Below, one piece after another: positions 30,075 through 39,697 of a stretch of DNA of 64,000 bases (positions are counted from its first letter, which is position 1; every line of letters starts with the position of its first letter). Source of the stretch: Shewanella mangrovisoli (lineage in GTDB: Bacteria; Pseudomonadota; Gammaproteobacteria; Enterobacterales; Shewanellaceae). Under the pieces are notes generated by a model. That model saw only the letters and a program-made list of their open reading frames with translations. It made no database searches and was not told where the DNA came from. A program made the translations under genes and the position numbers. Location of the stretch: contig NZ_CP080412.1 in the NCBI RefSeq assembly GCF_019457635.1, positions 2,356,001 to 2,420,000 on the forward strand, given 5' to 3'.

Positions 30075-31808
30075 ATGAATAATAAAAAACCGAAAACACT
30101 TCGTTCGGCTAGTTGGTTTGGTAGTGATGACAAAAATGGCTTTATGTATCGTAGTTGGATGAAAAACCAAGGCATACCTGAGCATCACTTTCAAAATAAG
30201 CCTGTGATTGGTATTTGCAATACCTGGTCAGAATTGACGCCCTGTAATGGTCATCTACGGGAATTGGCGCAAAGGGTAAAGAATGGCATTCGGGAAGCGG
30301 GTGGCATTCCAGTGGAGTTTCCAGTGTTTTCGAATGGCGAGTCCAACTTGCGTCCGAGTGCCATGCTCACCCGTAACCTTGCGGCCATGGACACGGAAGA
30401 AGCCATTCGAGGCAACCCCATCGACGGTGTTGTGCTGTTAGTGGGCTGCGATAAAACGACTCCGGCTTTATTAATGGGCGCGGCTAGTTGTGATTTACCG
30501 ACAATCGTTGTTACCGGTGGTCCCATGCTCAATGGTAAGCATAAGGGCAAGGATGTTGGTTCGGGCACACTCGTATGGGAACTGCATCAAGAATATAAAG
30601 CGGGCAACATCAGTCTCTCCGCATTTATGAATGCCGAAGCGGATATGTCACGCTCGACGGGCACCTGTAACACTATGGGCACGGCATCGACCATGGCCTG
30701 TATGGTGGAAACCCTTGGGGTGAGTTTGCCACACAATGCCGCCATTCCTGCGGTGGATTCCCGCCGCCAAGTATTGGCGCATATGTCGGGAATGCGAATT
30801 GTGGACATGGTCAAAGAGGATTTGACCTTAAGTAAAATTTTAAGTCGTGATGCTTTTATCAATGCCATCAAAGTGAATGCCGCCATTGGGGGTTCTACCA
30901 ACGCCGTTATCCATCTAAAGGCCATTGCTGGCAGGATAGGGGTCGAGCTGTCACTCGATGACTGGCGCCATGGTTACACAGTACCGACCATAGTGAATCT
31001 CAAGCCTTCGGGTCAGTACTTAATGGAAGACTTTTACTACGCAGGTGGCCTGCCAGCAGTATTAAGGCAACTGTTTGAGCATGATTTACTGAGCAAAAAT
31101 ACGCTTACAGTCAATGCCGCTAGCCTCTGGGACAATGTCAAAGAGGCGCCTTGTTATAACCAAGAGGTGATCATGTCACTTGAAAAACCTTTGGTCGAAA
31201 ATGGCGGCATTCGCGTACTGCGCGGCAATCTCGCGCCCCGAGGTGCAGTGATCAAAACTTCAGCCGCCAGCGCGCACCTGATGCAGCACCGCGGTAAAGC
31301 CGTGGTGTTTGAAAGCTTCGACGATTACAACGCTCGCATCGGCGATCCTGAATTGGATATCGATGAAAACAGTATTATGGTGCTTAAAAACTGTGGCCCG
31401 AAGGGATATCCGGGCATGGCTGAGGTCGGCAATATGGGACTGCCACCGAAGTTGTTAAAAAAAGGAATTAAGGACATGGTGAGGATTTCTGATGCACGCA
31501 TGAGTGGCACCGCCTTTGGCACAGTTGTGCTGCACGTTGCCCCAGAAGCACAAGCCCTTGGGCCTCTAGCCGCCGTCCAAAATGGTGACATGATAGCGCT
31601 AGATACCTATGCCGGGACGTTACAGCTGGAGATCAGTGACCAAGAGTTACAAGCTCGTCTTGCCAAACTGGCGACGGTGAAATCCATTCCTGTGAATGGT
31701 GGCTATCTCTCGCTCTTTAAGGAGCATGTACTCCAGGCGGATGAGGGCTGTGATTTTGATTTTCTCGTGGGATGCCGAGGTGCAGAGATACCAGCACATT
31801 CCCATTAA
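30075..31808 (+). CDS. IlvD/Edd-family sugar-acid dehydratase, probable L-arabinonate dehydratase
   Basis: The 577-residue protein belongs to the dihydroxy-acid/6-phosphogluconate dehydratase family. The Fe-S cysteines appear in GICNTWSELTPCN, VGCDKTTPALLMG and GTCNTMGTASTM, and the C-terminal lobe has RISDARMSGTAFGTV. The length and GFMYRSWMKNQG-type N-terminus fit the pentonate branch, which makes 2-keto-3-deoxy-pentonates. The ATG at 30075 has GAAGGTG upstream. It is followed by a sugar dehydrogenase and a mutarotase, pointing to an oxidative pentose route. The substrate could also be another aldonate such as xylonate. Confidence 0.82.
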   Translation: MNNKKPKTLRSASWFGSDDKNGFMYRSWMKNQGIPEHHFQNKPVIGICNTWSELTPCNGHLRELAQRVKNGIREAGGIPVEFPVFSNGESNLRPSAMLTRNLAAMDTEEAIRGNPIDGVVLLVGCDKTTPALLMGAASCDLPTIVVTGGPMLNGKHKGKDVGSGTLVWELHQEYKAGNISLSAFMNAEADMSRSTGTCNTMGTASTMACMVETLGVSLPHNAAIPAVDSRRQVLAHMSGMRIVDMVKEDLTLSKILSRDAFINAIKVNAAIGGSTNAVIHLKAIAGRIGVELSLDDWRHGYTVPTIVNLKPSGQYLMEDFYYAGGLPAVLRQLFEHDLLSKNTLTVNAASLWDNVKEAPCYNQEVIMSLEKPLVENGGIRVLRGNLAPRGAVIKTSAASAHLMQHRGKAVVFESFDDYNARIGDPELDIDENSIMVLKNCGPKGYPGMAEVGNMGLPPKLLKKGIKDMVRISDARMSGTAFGTVVLHVAPEAQALGPLAAVQNGDMIALDTYAGTLQLEISDQELQARLAKLATVKSIPVNGGYLSLFKEHVLQADEGCDFDFLVGCRGAEIPAHSH

Positions 31809-31868
31809 ATATGAACTCGTTTTCTTTTATAATAAAACCAGATAATTATTTTAATAAAAGGTTGAGTT

Positions 31869-32639
31869 ATGAAGTTGACTAATCAATACCCGAGTTTACA
31901 AGGGAAAACCATTTTTATCAGTGGTGGCGCAACGGGTATTGGAGCTTGCTTGGTTAACGCTTTTTTAGAGCAGGGCGCTAAGGTGGCATTTGTCGATATT
32001 TTAGTTGAGGAGTCGACTCAACTCGTCGCAGATCTTAAGCAGACTCAACCAGAGGCCAGCGTAAAATTTTATCACTGCGATCTTGTCGATATCGCCGCCC
32101 TCAAGCGTGTGATTGCTCAGGTTGAGGACGATTTAGGTCCAATCTCGGTATTGATTAACAATGCCGCGTGCGATCAACGCCATAGTATCGACGAAGTGAC
32201 CCCAGAATATTGGGACCAATGCTTAAACACCAATTTGCGGCATTACTTTTTCGCCGTACAAGCGGTCAGGCCGCAAATGCAGCGCCTCGGTGGAGGCTCA
32301 GTGATCAACTTAGGTTCAATGAGTTGGCACAATCGGCAGGCAGGCATGGCAGGGTACACCGCATCTAAGGCCGGCGCCATGGGCTTAACCCGTGGATTAG
32401 CTGCCGATTTAGGCAAAGATAAAATTCGGATTAATACCTTAACGCCGGGTTGGGTGATGACAAAACGTCAACTTACACACTGGGTAGATAAAGATACGGC
32501 AAAACATATCGAAAATAACCAATGTATTAAAGAATATGTGATGCCCGAAGATATTGCTGCTATGGCGTTATTTTTAGCAGCAGATGATAGCAAACTCTGC
32601 ACCGCACAAAATTTTATTGTCGATGGTGGTTGGATTTAA
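31869..32639 (+). CDS. short-chain sugar dehydrogenase (arabinose/xylose 1-dehydrogenase-like)
   Basis: The 256-residue SDR protein has GGATGIGACLV for NAD(P) binding, NNAACDQRH, the catalytic serine region LGSMSWH and the YxxxK motif YTASK. It aligns by memory with Caulobacter xylose dehydrogenase (YPSLxGK at the N-terminus, NLRHYFF, and SKLCTAQNFIVDGGWI at the end). It likely oxidises the anomeric carbon of L-arabinose or another aldopentose to a lactone. AAAAGGTTGAGTT precedes the ATG. It is 60 bp after the dehydratase gene and probably in its operon. Confidence 0.82.
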   Translation: MKLTNQYPSLQGKTIFISGGATGIGACLVNAFLEQGAKVAFVDILVEESTQLVADLKQTQPEASVKFYHCDLVDIAALKRVIAQVEDDLGPISVLINNAACDQRHSIDEVTPEYWDQCLNTNLRHYFFAVQAVRPQMQRLGGGSVINLGSMSWHNRQAGMAGYTASKAGAMGLTRGLAADLGKDKIRINTLTPGWVMTKRQLTHWVDKDTAKHIENNQCIKEYVMPEDIAAMALFLAADDSKLCTAQNFIVDGGWI

Positions 32640-32718
32640 ATATCACAATAAAATTTCAGTTCATTGAATAATGAGGTGAGTGCTGAGTTTATTTTAAATA
32701 AAAGGTAAAGCACTCACC

Positions 32719-33774
32719 ATGCAACTCTCTGTTACTCAAAAAAGCCTACAACACGCCGCATTTGCGGATGAATTACAATTAGTCACGCTCACCAATAGCC
32801 ACGGGCTTGAAGTAGTTCTGTCAAATTACGGCGCCAGTATTTGGTCAGTCAAACTTTATGGCCGAGCGCAAGAACCTATTTCATTAAGTCTTGGCTATCA
32901 AGATATTAAAGATTGGGCAACTAATCCGTATTATTTTGGTATTACCGCCGGCCGTGTCGCCAATCGCATTGGTAAAGCACAATTCTCCTTAGCAGGTAAA
33001 ACAATTCAATTAGTCGCCAATGAAGGCAATAATCAACTTCACGGCGGACCTAAAGGATTAAGCCATTGCACTTGGCAGGTTGAGACGCTGCAGGACAGTG
33101 ACAGTGTGGCAGCTGTTTTCAGCATTATCAGCCCCGATGGCGATCAAGGATTTCCGGGTAATCTTGCCATTAAGCTAGAATACCGCCTCAATGAAAACAA
33201 TGAATTAACCCTGAGTTATCACGCCGTTTGCGATCAAACCACCCCTGTCTGTTTAACCAATCATGCTTACTGGAATCTTGCCTCCAACAAACAGCAAGGC
33301 ATTTTAGGGCACGAACTCTCCATTCAAGCCAGTCATTTCCTGGCGCTCGATAATGAACAGATCCCAACGGGCGAATTAATCTTAGTCGACGATGGCGCAT
33401 ACGATTTCAAACAACCGAAGCTAATTGCCACGGATATTAAGCAATTAACCAATGGTTATGATCATTATTTTGTGATGGATAGAAACCCAGACAATAAAAA
33501 CAGTTTGCAGACTATTGCGGTGTTAAAAGATCCGCTTTCAGGCCGAGAACTCGAAATTAGTACCACAGAAGTCGGCGTGCAATTTTACAGCGGCAACTTT
33601 CTCGATGGCATCCATATTGATGATGAAGGTTATAGCATTAATCAATTCCATGGCCTGTGTTTAGAAACCCACGGTTATCCGAACTCGGTAAACATTGACC
33701 ATTTCCCGAGTGTCATGCTTGAGGCAAATACTCAATATCAACAAATTACGGTACATAAGTTTAAGAATATTTAA
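32719..33774 (+). CDS. galM: aldose 1-epimerase (mutarotase)
   Basis: The 351-residue beta-sandwich enzyme interconverts alpha and beta sugar anomers. It shows AGRVANRIG, the substrate-contact GNNQLHGGPKG, the catalytic histidine in NHAYWNL and the catalytic glutamate in CLETHGYPNSVN. There is no signal peptide, so it is cytoplasmic. In this locus it would supply the anomer used by isomerase or dehydrogenase. galM is the usual name; substrate here is probably arabinose. Confidence 0.9.
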   Translation: MQLSVTQKSLQHAAFADELQLVTLTNSHGLEVVLSNYGASIWSVKLYGRAQEPISLSLGYQDIKDWATNPYYFGITAGRVANRIGKAQFSLAGKTIQLVANEGNNQLHGGPKGLSHCTWQVETLQDSDSVAAVFSIISPDGDQGFPGNLAIKLEYRLNENNELTLSYHAVCDQTTPVCLTNHAYWNLASNKQQGILGHELSIQASHFLALDNEQIPTGELILVDDGAYDFKQPKLIATDIKQLTNGYDHYFVMDRNPDNKNSLQTIAVLKDPLSGRELEISTTEVGVQFYSGNFLDGIHIDDEGYSINQFHGLCLETHGYPNSVNIDHFPSVMLEANTQYQQITVHKFKNI

Positions 33775-33872
33775 TTCAATCAAGGCGAAATAACATTTAT
33801 TTGTACGAGTTAGCCTGCTGTTAACAGCAGGCTAGGGGATCTCTGTTACCTAAAATTATAAAGGGAATAATA

Positions 33873-34814
33873 ATGAAACATAATAAAATCATTACCGCAT
33901 TGGGATTATGGGCTGTCAGTGCAACTTGTGCCTACGCCACCACGGTGGGCTTTTCACAGGTTGGCTCCGAGAGTGGTTGGCGCACCAGCTTTAGCGAAGC
34001 GGTCAAGGCCGAAGCTAAACAGCGTGGCATCGATTTAAAATTTGCCGACGCTCAGCAAAAACAAGAGAACCAAATCAAAGCCGTGCGTAGCTTTATCGCC
34101 CAAGGCGTGGATGCCATTATTATCGCGCCCGTGGTAGAAACAGGCTGGAAACCCGTACTGAAAGAAGCCAAGCGCGCCAAAATCCCAGTCGTGATTGTCG
34201 ACCGTAATATCAAGGTCGATGATGACTCCTTATTCCTTACCCGTATCGCCTCCGACTTTAGCGAAGAAGGCCGCAAGATTGGCCAATGGCTAATGGATAA
34301 AACCCAAGGCAACTGCGATATCGCCGAGTTACAGGGCACGGTAGGTGCAACCGCAGCGATTGATCGCGCCGCCGGTTTTAACCAAGTGATAGCCAATTAT
34401 CCCAATGCCAAGATTGTTCGTAGCCAAACAGGCGAATTTACCCGTGCTAAGGGTAAAGAAGTGATGGAAGGTTTCCTCAAGGCACAAAACGGTCAGCCAC
34501 TGTGCGCCGTGTGGTCGCATAACGATGAAATGGCCCTTGGCGCTGTACAAGCCATTAAAGAAGCGGGTTTAAAACCGGGCACAGATATTCTGATTGTCTC
34601 CGTGGACGGCGTTCCCGATTACTTTAAGGCGATGGCCGATGGCGATGTCAATGCCACGGTTGAGCTGAGCCCATACTTAGGCGGCCCAGCGTTTGATGCT
34701 ATCGATGCGTACCTGAAGGGCAATAAGGATCAAGCCAAGCTTATCAGCACCACGGGTGATGTATTTACCCAAGAAACCGCTGCCGCAGAGTACGAAAAGC
34801 GCCGCCAGCAATAA
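33873..34814 (+). CDS. araU: periplasmic sugar-binding protein of ABC importer (YtfQ-like, AraU)
   Basis: The 313-residue protein has a signal peptide (MKHNKIITALGLWAVSATCAYA) and the two-lobed periplasmic-binding fold, with VGFSQVGSESGWRTSF near the mature N-terminus and VSVDGVPDYFKAM late. It is very close to E. coli YtfQ, the galactofuranose receptor. In Shewanella the system is, from memory, called AraUVWZ and assigned to arabinose. AAAGGGAATAATA precedes the ATG. It starts a run araU-ATPase-two permeases-two GH43 genes. Use by furanose sugars is a sensible inference. Confidence 0.88.
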   Translation: MKHNKIITALGLWAVSATCAYATTVGFSQVGSESGWRTSFSEAVKAEAKQRGIDLKFADAQQKQENQIKAVRSFIAQGVDAIIIAPVVETGWKPVLKEAKRAKIPVVIVDRNIKVDDDSLFLTRIASDFSEEGRKIGQWLMDKTQGNCDIAELQGTVGATAAIDRAAGFNQVIANYPNAKIVRSQTGEFTRAKGKEVMEGFLKAQNGQPLCAVWSHNDEMALGAVQAIKEAGLKPGTDILIVSVDGVPDYFKAMADGDVNATVELSPYLGGPAFDAIDAYLKGNKDQAKLISTTGDVFTQETAAAEYEKRRQQ

Positions 34815-34845
34815 TCCCATTGACGCTTTCTTGGGGAATAGCGCT

Positions 34846-36345
34846 ATGAGCCTTATTTTAGAACTCAAGCAGATCAGTAAGCATTATCCGGGCGTCAAAG
34901 CCCTTGAGGATGTGAGCTTACGGTTATTTGCAGGGGAAGTTCACGCCCTATTGGGCGAAAACGGTGCGGGTAAATCGACGCTGGTGAAAGTGATGACAGG
35001 CGCCCAGTCGAAAGACATGGGCGACATCCTCTTTCTAGGCGAGCCGCAACACTTCAACACGCCGATGGATGCGCAAAAGGCGGGGATCAGCACGGTTTAT
35101 CAGGAGGTGAACTTAGTACCTAACCTGACCGTGGCCCAAAACCTGTTCCTCGGTTACGAACCGCGCCGCCTTGGGCTGATCCATTTTAAAAAAATGTATG
35201 CCGACGCGCGGGCCGTGTTAACCCAGTTCAAGTTGGATATCGATGTTAGCGCGCCGCTGTCGGATTATTCCATCGCGGTGCAGCAACTGATCGCCATCGC
35301 CCGCGGTGTTGCCATGTCGGCCAAGGTATTAGTGCTCGATGAGCCTACCGCGAGCTTAGATGCCAAAGAAGTGCAAGTGCTGTTTGGGATCTTAAACCAG
35401 CTCAAAGCCAAGGGCGTGGCTATCGTGTTTATCACTCACTTCCTCGATCAGGTTTATCAGATAAGCGATCGCATTACCGTGTTACGTAACGGGCAGTTTA
35501 TCGGCGAATATCTGACGGCAGAACTGCCACAACCTAAGTTGATTGAAGCCATGCTCGGCCGGTATCTGCAGGAGCAATTGGTCGATAAACAGGAAAAGGA
35601 GCGCACCATCACCCGCGCTGAGGCCGTGCTCTTGTCCCTCGAAGATGTGTCGGTGAAAGGTTCAATCCAATCGATGAATCTCACCGTGCCAAAGGGGCAG
35701 GCGGTTGGGCTTGCGGGACTGCTAGGTTCGGGGCGCAGCGAAGTCTGCAACGCCGTGTTTGGGCTGGACTTAGTCGATAGCGGCAGTATCCATTTGGCTG
35801 GGCAGAAACTGAATCTGTCACAACCCGTGGATGCGATCAGCGCCGGGATCGCCCTGTGCCCCGAAGATCGCAAGATTGACGGCATCATCGGCCCTCTATC
35901 GATTCGTGAAAACATCATACTCGCGTTGCAGGCGCGTATCGGGTGGTGGCGGTATTTATCCAACACGCGGCAGCAGGAAATTGCCCAGTTCTTTATCGAT
36001 AAATTACAGATTGCGACCCCAGATGCGGATAAACCCATAGAGCAATTGAGTGGCGGTAATCAGCAGAAGGTAATTCTCGCGCGTTGGTTAGCCATCGAAC
36101 CCATCCTGCTCGTGCTGGATGAGCCAACCCGCGGCATCGATATTGGTGCCCACGCCGAAATCGTCAAGCTTATCAGAACCCTGTGTGATGAAGGCATGTC
36201 GCTACTGGTTGCATCGTCTGAGCTCGATGAGCTCGTGGCCTTTTCAAATAAAGTCGTGGTATTACGCGACAGATATGCAGTACGTGAACTTTCAGGAGCG
36301 GAATTAACCTCGCAACACGTAATGCAAGCGATTGCGGAGGGATAA
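34846..36345 (+). CDS. araV: sugar ABC transporter ATPase with two nucleotide domains (YtfR-like, AraV)
   Basis: The 499-residue protein is a fused dimer of ATPase domains, as in RbsA, MglA and YtfR. The first has Walker A GENGAGKST and VLDEPTASLD. The second has a degenerate Walker A (GLLGSGRSE), the signature LSGGNQQKVILARW and LVLDEPTRGID. The frame is open from 34756 within the previous gene, but the ATG at 34846 (MSLILELKQISKHYPGVKAL in pieces) follows GGGGAA and fits the family. It powers the araU/W/Z importer. Confidence 0.9.
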   Translation: MSLILELKQISKHYPGVKALEDVSLRLFAGEVHALLGENGAGKSTLVKVMTGAQSKDMGDILFLGEPQHFNTPMDAQKAGISTVYQEVNLVPNLTVAQNLFLGYEPRRLGLIHFKKMYADARAVLTQFKLDIDVSAPLSDYSIAVQQLIAIARGVAMSAKVLVLDEPTASLDAKEVQVLFGILNQLKAKGVAIVFITHFLDQVYQISDRITVLRNGQFIGEYLTAELPQPKLIEAMLGRYLQEQLVDKQEKERTITRAEAVLLSLEDVSVKGSIQSMNLTVPKGQAVGLAGLLGSGRSEVCNAVFGLDLVDSGSIHLAGQKLNLSQPVDAISAGIALCPEDRKIDGIIGPLSIRENIILALQARIGWWRYLSNTRQQEIAQFFIDKLQIATPDADKPIEQLSGGNQQKVILARWLAIEPILLVLDEPTRGIDIGAHAEIVKLIRTLCDEGMSLLVASSELDELVAFSNKVVVLRDRYAVRELSGAELTSQHVMQAIAEG

Positions 36346-37563
36346 ATGAAAAGCTCAGCCGAAACCCTATCATCCACACGCATGTCCGCCGAGTTGATAT
36401 CCCCCCAGATGAACGAATCTGAGGCGCACTCATCTGAGCGGCAACCGCGGATGCAGGAAAGCCACAAGACCATGGTTCAAGAAAAAAACGCCCGTTACCA
36501 AGCGGGTAAGTCGACCTCCATAGGTCGATACCTCTGGCCACTATTGGCCTTAAGTATTCTGTTACTGGCCAATCTGTTTATTGACAGCAATTTCTTCAAT
36601 ATCAGCTATCAAGACGACAGGCTCTATGGCTCCTTGATTGATATCCTAAATCGCAGTGCACCCGTGGCGCTGCTCTCCATTGGTATGAGTCTCGTGATTG
36701 CCACTGGCGGAATTGACCTGTCGGTTGGTGCTGTGATGGCGATTGCGGGCGCGGTTTGCGCGAATCTACTGTTAGTGCCGGATATCAGCTTAGTCACCGT
36801 TATCGCAGCAGGCCTTATCGTCGGGCTCTTAGCCGGCTGTATTAATGGCGGTCTGGTGAGCTTCTTAGGTATTCAACCAATTGTCGCGACCTTGCTGCTC
36901 ATGGTGGCAGGGCGCGGTGTCGCTCAGCTTATCAACCAAGGACAAATTATCACCTTTCAGCACCCAGGCTTTGCCGCCATTGGGGTGGGTCAGTTTTTAG
37001 GCCTGCCGATGCCAGTGTGGATTGTGATTGGGATGCTAACCTTCAGCCAATTACTGCTGCGTAAAACCGCTTTAGGGCTTTTTATCGAAGCGGTTGGCTG
37101 TAATGCCAAGGCGAGTCGTTACCTTGGGATCAACGATAAATCCATCAAACTGTTCGCCTATGGCATTGCGGGTTTGTGCGCGGCGTTGGCTGGCATGATC
37201 AGCACCGCCGATATCCAAGGTTCAGATGCGAATAACGCTGGGCTTTGGCTTGAGCTGGATGCCGTGCTCGCAGTAGTCATTGGCGGCGCTGCGCTCACGG
37301 GCGGGCGTTTCTCGTTAATTCTGTCGGTCGTCGGCGCGCTGATCATCCAGACCTTAGCGACCACGATTATTGTCAGTGGTTTACCCGCTAAGTTTAACTT
37401 GCTGATCAAGGCCATCGTTATCCTGACCGTGCTGCTGTTGCAATCGGCTAAATTTAGGCGCCAATTGTCGGCGCTGTTCACATCCAAGCGCCAAACGGAT
37501 GCCAAACCAGCAGAAAAGGGCACAAGTGCAAAAGCCAGTACAGCAACAGGAGAAAAACTATGA
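36346..37563 (+). CDS. araW: sugar ABC transporter permease (YtfT-like, AraW), long N-terminal extension
   Basis: The 405-residue inner-membrane permease matches YtfT from about residue 62. It contains LIDILNRSAPVALLSIGMSLVIATGGIDLSVGAVMAIAGA in pieces, and AADxxGxDANNAGLWLELDA appears as STADIQGSDANNAGLWLELDA. The first 60 residues are hydrophilic, rich in S, E, Q and M, and are absent from E. coli YtfT, which has about 20. A 30-residue hydrophilic tail is also present. Internal methionines at 13, 22, 35 and 43 could be the real start. The ATG directly follows the ATPase stop. Confidence 0.87.
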   Translation: MKSSAETLSSTRMSAELISPQMNESEAHSSERQPRMQESHKTMVQEKNARYQAGKSTSIGRYLWPLLALSILLLANLFIDSNFFNISYQDDRLYGSLIDILNRSAPVALLSIGMSLVIATGGIDLSVGAVMAIAGAVCANLLLVPDISLVTVIAAGLIVGLLAGCINGGLVSFLGIQPIVATLLLMVAGRGVAQLINQGQIITFQHPGFAAIGVGQFLGLPMPVWIVIGMLTFSQLLLRKTALGLFIEAVGCNAKASRYLGINDKSIKLFAYGIAGLCAALAGMISTADIQGSDANNAGLWLELDAVLAVVIGGAALTGGRFSLILSVVGALIIQTLATTIIVSGLPAKFNLLIKAIVILTVLLLQSAKFRRQLSALFTSKRQTDAKPAEKGTSAKASTATGEKL

Positions 37564-38522
37564 TAGCAAGACGTTTTATCCCGCTGTGGATCACCGCCTC
37601 ATTGCTGCTGACCATGTTTCTGGTTGGCACCTTTCAGTTTGACGGTTTTGCCAGTGGCCGAGTAGTCACCAACCTGTTGCGTGACAATGCATTCCTATTG
37701 ATCACCGCATTAGGCATGACCTTAGTGATTATCTCTGGGGGGATAGATCTTTCGGTTGGCGCCGTCATCGCCTTAAGCGGGGTCGTCACCAGTTTATTGA
37801 TCACCGAGTACCAGTGGCATCCATTGTTGGCCTTTGCGGTTATCTTACCCCTAGGCACTCTGTTTGGCGCACTCATGGGCACTATTATCCATGTGTATAA
37901 ATTGCAGCCTTTTATCGTGACGCTTGCGGGCATGTTCCTAGCGCGGGGCTTAGCGACGACGCTCAGCGAAGAGTCGATTGCCATTGACCATCCATTTTAC
38001 GATGCGGTGGCCGAAATGAGCATTGCACTACCAGGCAATGGCGCGCTCGATTTAAGCTCGCTGATCTTTATCCTGTTTTTTGTGATTATCGCCGTGGTTA
38101 TGCATTACACCCGTTTTGGTACGAATGTGTATGCCATTGGTGGCAATCAACATTCCGCCGAACTAATGGGGATTTCCATCGCGAAAACCACCATCAGTAT
38201 TTACGCCATCAGCAGCTTTCTGGCGACACTGGCGGGCATTGTCTTTACCTTTTACACCTTCTCTGGCTATGCACTTGGCGCCATTGGCGTCGAACTGGAT
38301 GCCATTGCGGCCGTGGTCATTGGCGGCACCTTGTTAACTGGCGGCAGTGGTTTTGTGCTCGGCACTGTGCTTGGGGTGATTTTGATGGGGGTGATCCAAA
38401 CCTATATCACCTTCGATGGTAGCTTAAGCAGTTGGTGGACCAAGATAGTCATTGGCCTGTTACTGTTCTTCTTCATCCTGTTACAGAAACTCTTAAATGG
38501 ACGCAAAGCACAACATGGATAA
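37560..38522 (+). CDS. araZ: sugar ABC transporter permease (YjfF-like, AraZ)
   Basis: The 320-residue integral membrane protein has about nine helices. The permease signatures are ALGMTLVIISGGIDLSVGAVIA (in pieces) and GVELDAIAAVVIGGTLLTGGSG, close to E. coli YjfF. Its ATG overlaps the preceding stop in ATGA, so the two permeases are translationally coupled and form a heterodimer. The gene end overlaps the next GH43 gene. Confidence 0.9.
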   Translation: MIARRFIPLWITASLLLTMFLVGTFQFDGFASGRVVTNLLRDNAFLLITALGMTLVIISGGIDLSVGAVIALSGVVTSLLITEYQWHPLLAFAVILPLGTLFGALMGTIIHVYKLQPFIVTLAGMFLARGLATTLSEESIAIDHPFYDAVAEMSIALPGNGALDLSSLIFILFFVIIAVVMHYTRFGTNVYAIGGNQHSAELMGISIAKTTISIYAISSFLATLAGIVFTFYTFSGYALGAIGVELDAIAAVVIGGTLLTGGSGFVLGTVLGVILMGVIQTYITFDGSLSSWWTKIVIGLLLFFFILLQKLLNGRKAQHG

Positions 38523-39630
38523 TCGTCAATCTAACGTATCTGTCTTTAGGCGCTTTCCTTTGGTCTCTGGCTTACTCGCCGCATTGGCGCTGCCATTAGC
38601 GCAAGCCGTGCCTGTGCTCGAAATTAGCCGCGCACAACCCCACAGCGCCCCAGCGCACACCCTCGATGCGAATTCGCCCTTTATTGAGAGAAGGGCGGAT
38701 CCTTGGATTATTCGTGACGATGACGGCAGTTACTACTTTATTGCCTCAGTGCCAGAGTTTGACCGCATCGAACTTCGCCACGCGAAAACTATCGACGGTT
38801 TACGCCAAGCAACGCCCAAAACCCTATGGCACAAGCATGAAACCGGCCCCATGAGTATCGATATTTGGGCACCTGAGCTGCACAAAATCGATGGTCGCTG
38901 GTATATCTATTTTGCGGCCAGCAATAAGGATGTGCGTTTTCATAACCGCATGTTTGTCTTAGGACTCGAGGGCGACTCGCCGATGACGGGCCAATGGCAA
39001 GAACTTGGCAAGTTACAATCGGCGCAGGATGCTTTCTCCCTCGATGCGACCAGCTTTAGCCTCAAGGGCGAGCGTTATTTTATTTGGGCGCAGCAGGACA
39101 AAGCCAAGCGTTACAACACCGGCTTAGTGATTGCCAAAATGCTATCGCCAACTCAACTCTCTGATAACGAAACCATTATCAGCGAGCCCTTATTGGATTG
39201 GGAACGTTTAGGCTTTAAAGTCAACGAAGGCGCCGCTGTGTTGGTTAAAAACGGTAAAGTCTTTGTAACCTATTCTGCCAGCGCCACGGATGACCGTTAT
39301 GCCATGGGGCTGTTATGGGCCGATGAAAATGCCGATTTACTCGATCCCAAGAGTTGGCATAAATCGGCAAGCCCAGTCTTTACCACTGAGCCGAGCTTGA
39401 ATCGTTTTGGTCCTGGCCATAATAGTTTTGTGCTGGCAGAGGATGGTAAAACCGAGCTGATGTTTTACCATGCACGTAATTACCTTGAGCTGCAGGGGAC
39501 ACCATTGACCGACGGTAATAGACACACTTACTACCGTGCCATTCGCTGGTCGGCGGACGGTTTTCCCGTATTTGATAATCAGCAGAGCGATAGCCAAACC
39601 CTGCATCGGCAAGACACGCAAGCCCGCTAA
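38515..39630 (+). CDS. exported GH43 enzyme (GH43_26-like alpha-L-arabinofuranosidase)
   Basis: The protein has a long signal sequence (about 1-35, with FPLVSGLLAALALPLAQA). One propeller domain has triad candidates in RRADPWIIR, FSLDATSF and VNEGAAVL, with RFGPGHNSF near the end. These motifs are typical of the exo-alpha-1,5-arabinofuranosidase branch. The ATG at 38515 overlaps the permease stop by 8 bp; the frame also allows 38497. It probably acts in the periplasm on arabino-oligosaccharides next to the ABC receptor. The paralogue at 39698 lacks the signal peptide. Confidence 0.88.
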   Translation: MDNRQSNVSVFRRFPLVSGLLAALALPLAQAVPVLEISRAQPHSAPAHTLDANSPFIERRADPWIIRDDDGSYYFIASVPEFDRIELRHAKTIDGLRQATPKTLWHKHETGPMSIDIWAPELHKIDGRWYIYFAASNKDVRFHNRMFVLGLEGDSPMTGQWQELGKLQSAQDAFSLDATSFSLKGERYFIWAQQDKAKRYNTGLVIAKMLSPTQLSDNETIISEPLLDWERLGFKVNEGAAVLVKNGKVFVTYSASATDDRYAMGLLWADENADLLDPKSWHKSASPVFTTEPSLNRFGPGHNSFVLAEDGKTELMFYHARNYLELQGTPLTDGNRHTYYRAIRWSADGFPVFDNQQSDSQTLHRQDTQAR

Positions 39631-39697
39631 CAAGCGAAATGCGTTTAATAGACACGAAAAATAGCACACTTAAGTAATCGAAATAGACAGGTTTTCC

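Noticed and set aside
33812..33833. AGCCTGCTG/CAGCAGGCT hairpin before araU as a terminator
   Set aside because: No T-run follows on either side. It may be an mRNA processing or stabilising stem in the galM-araU gap, but evidence is too thin to list.
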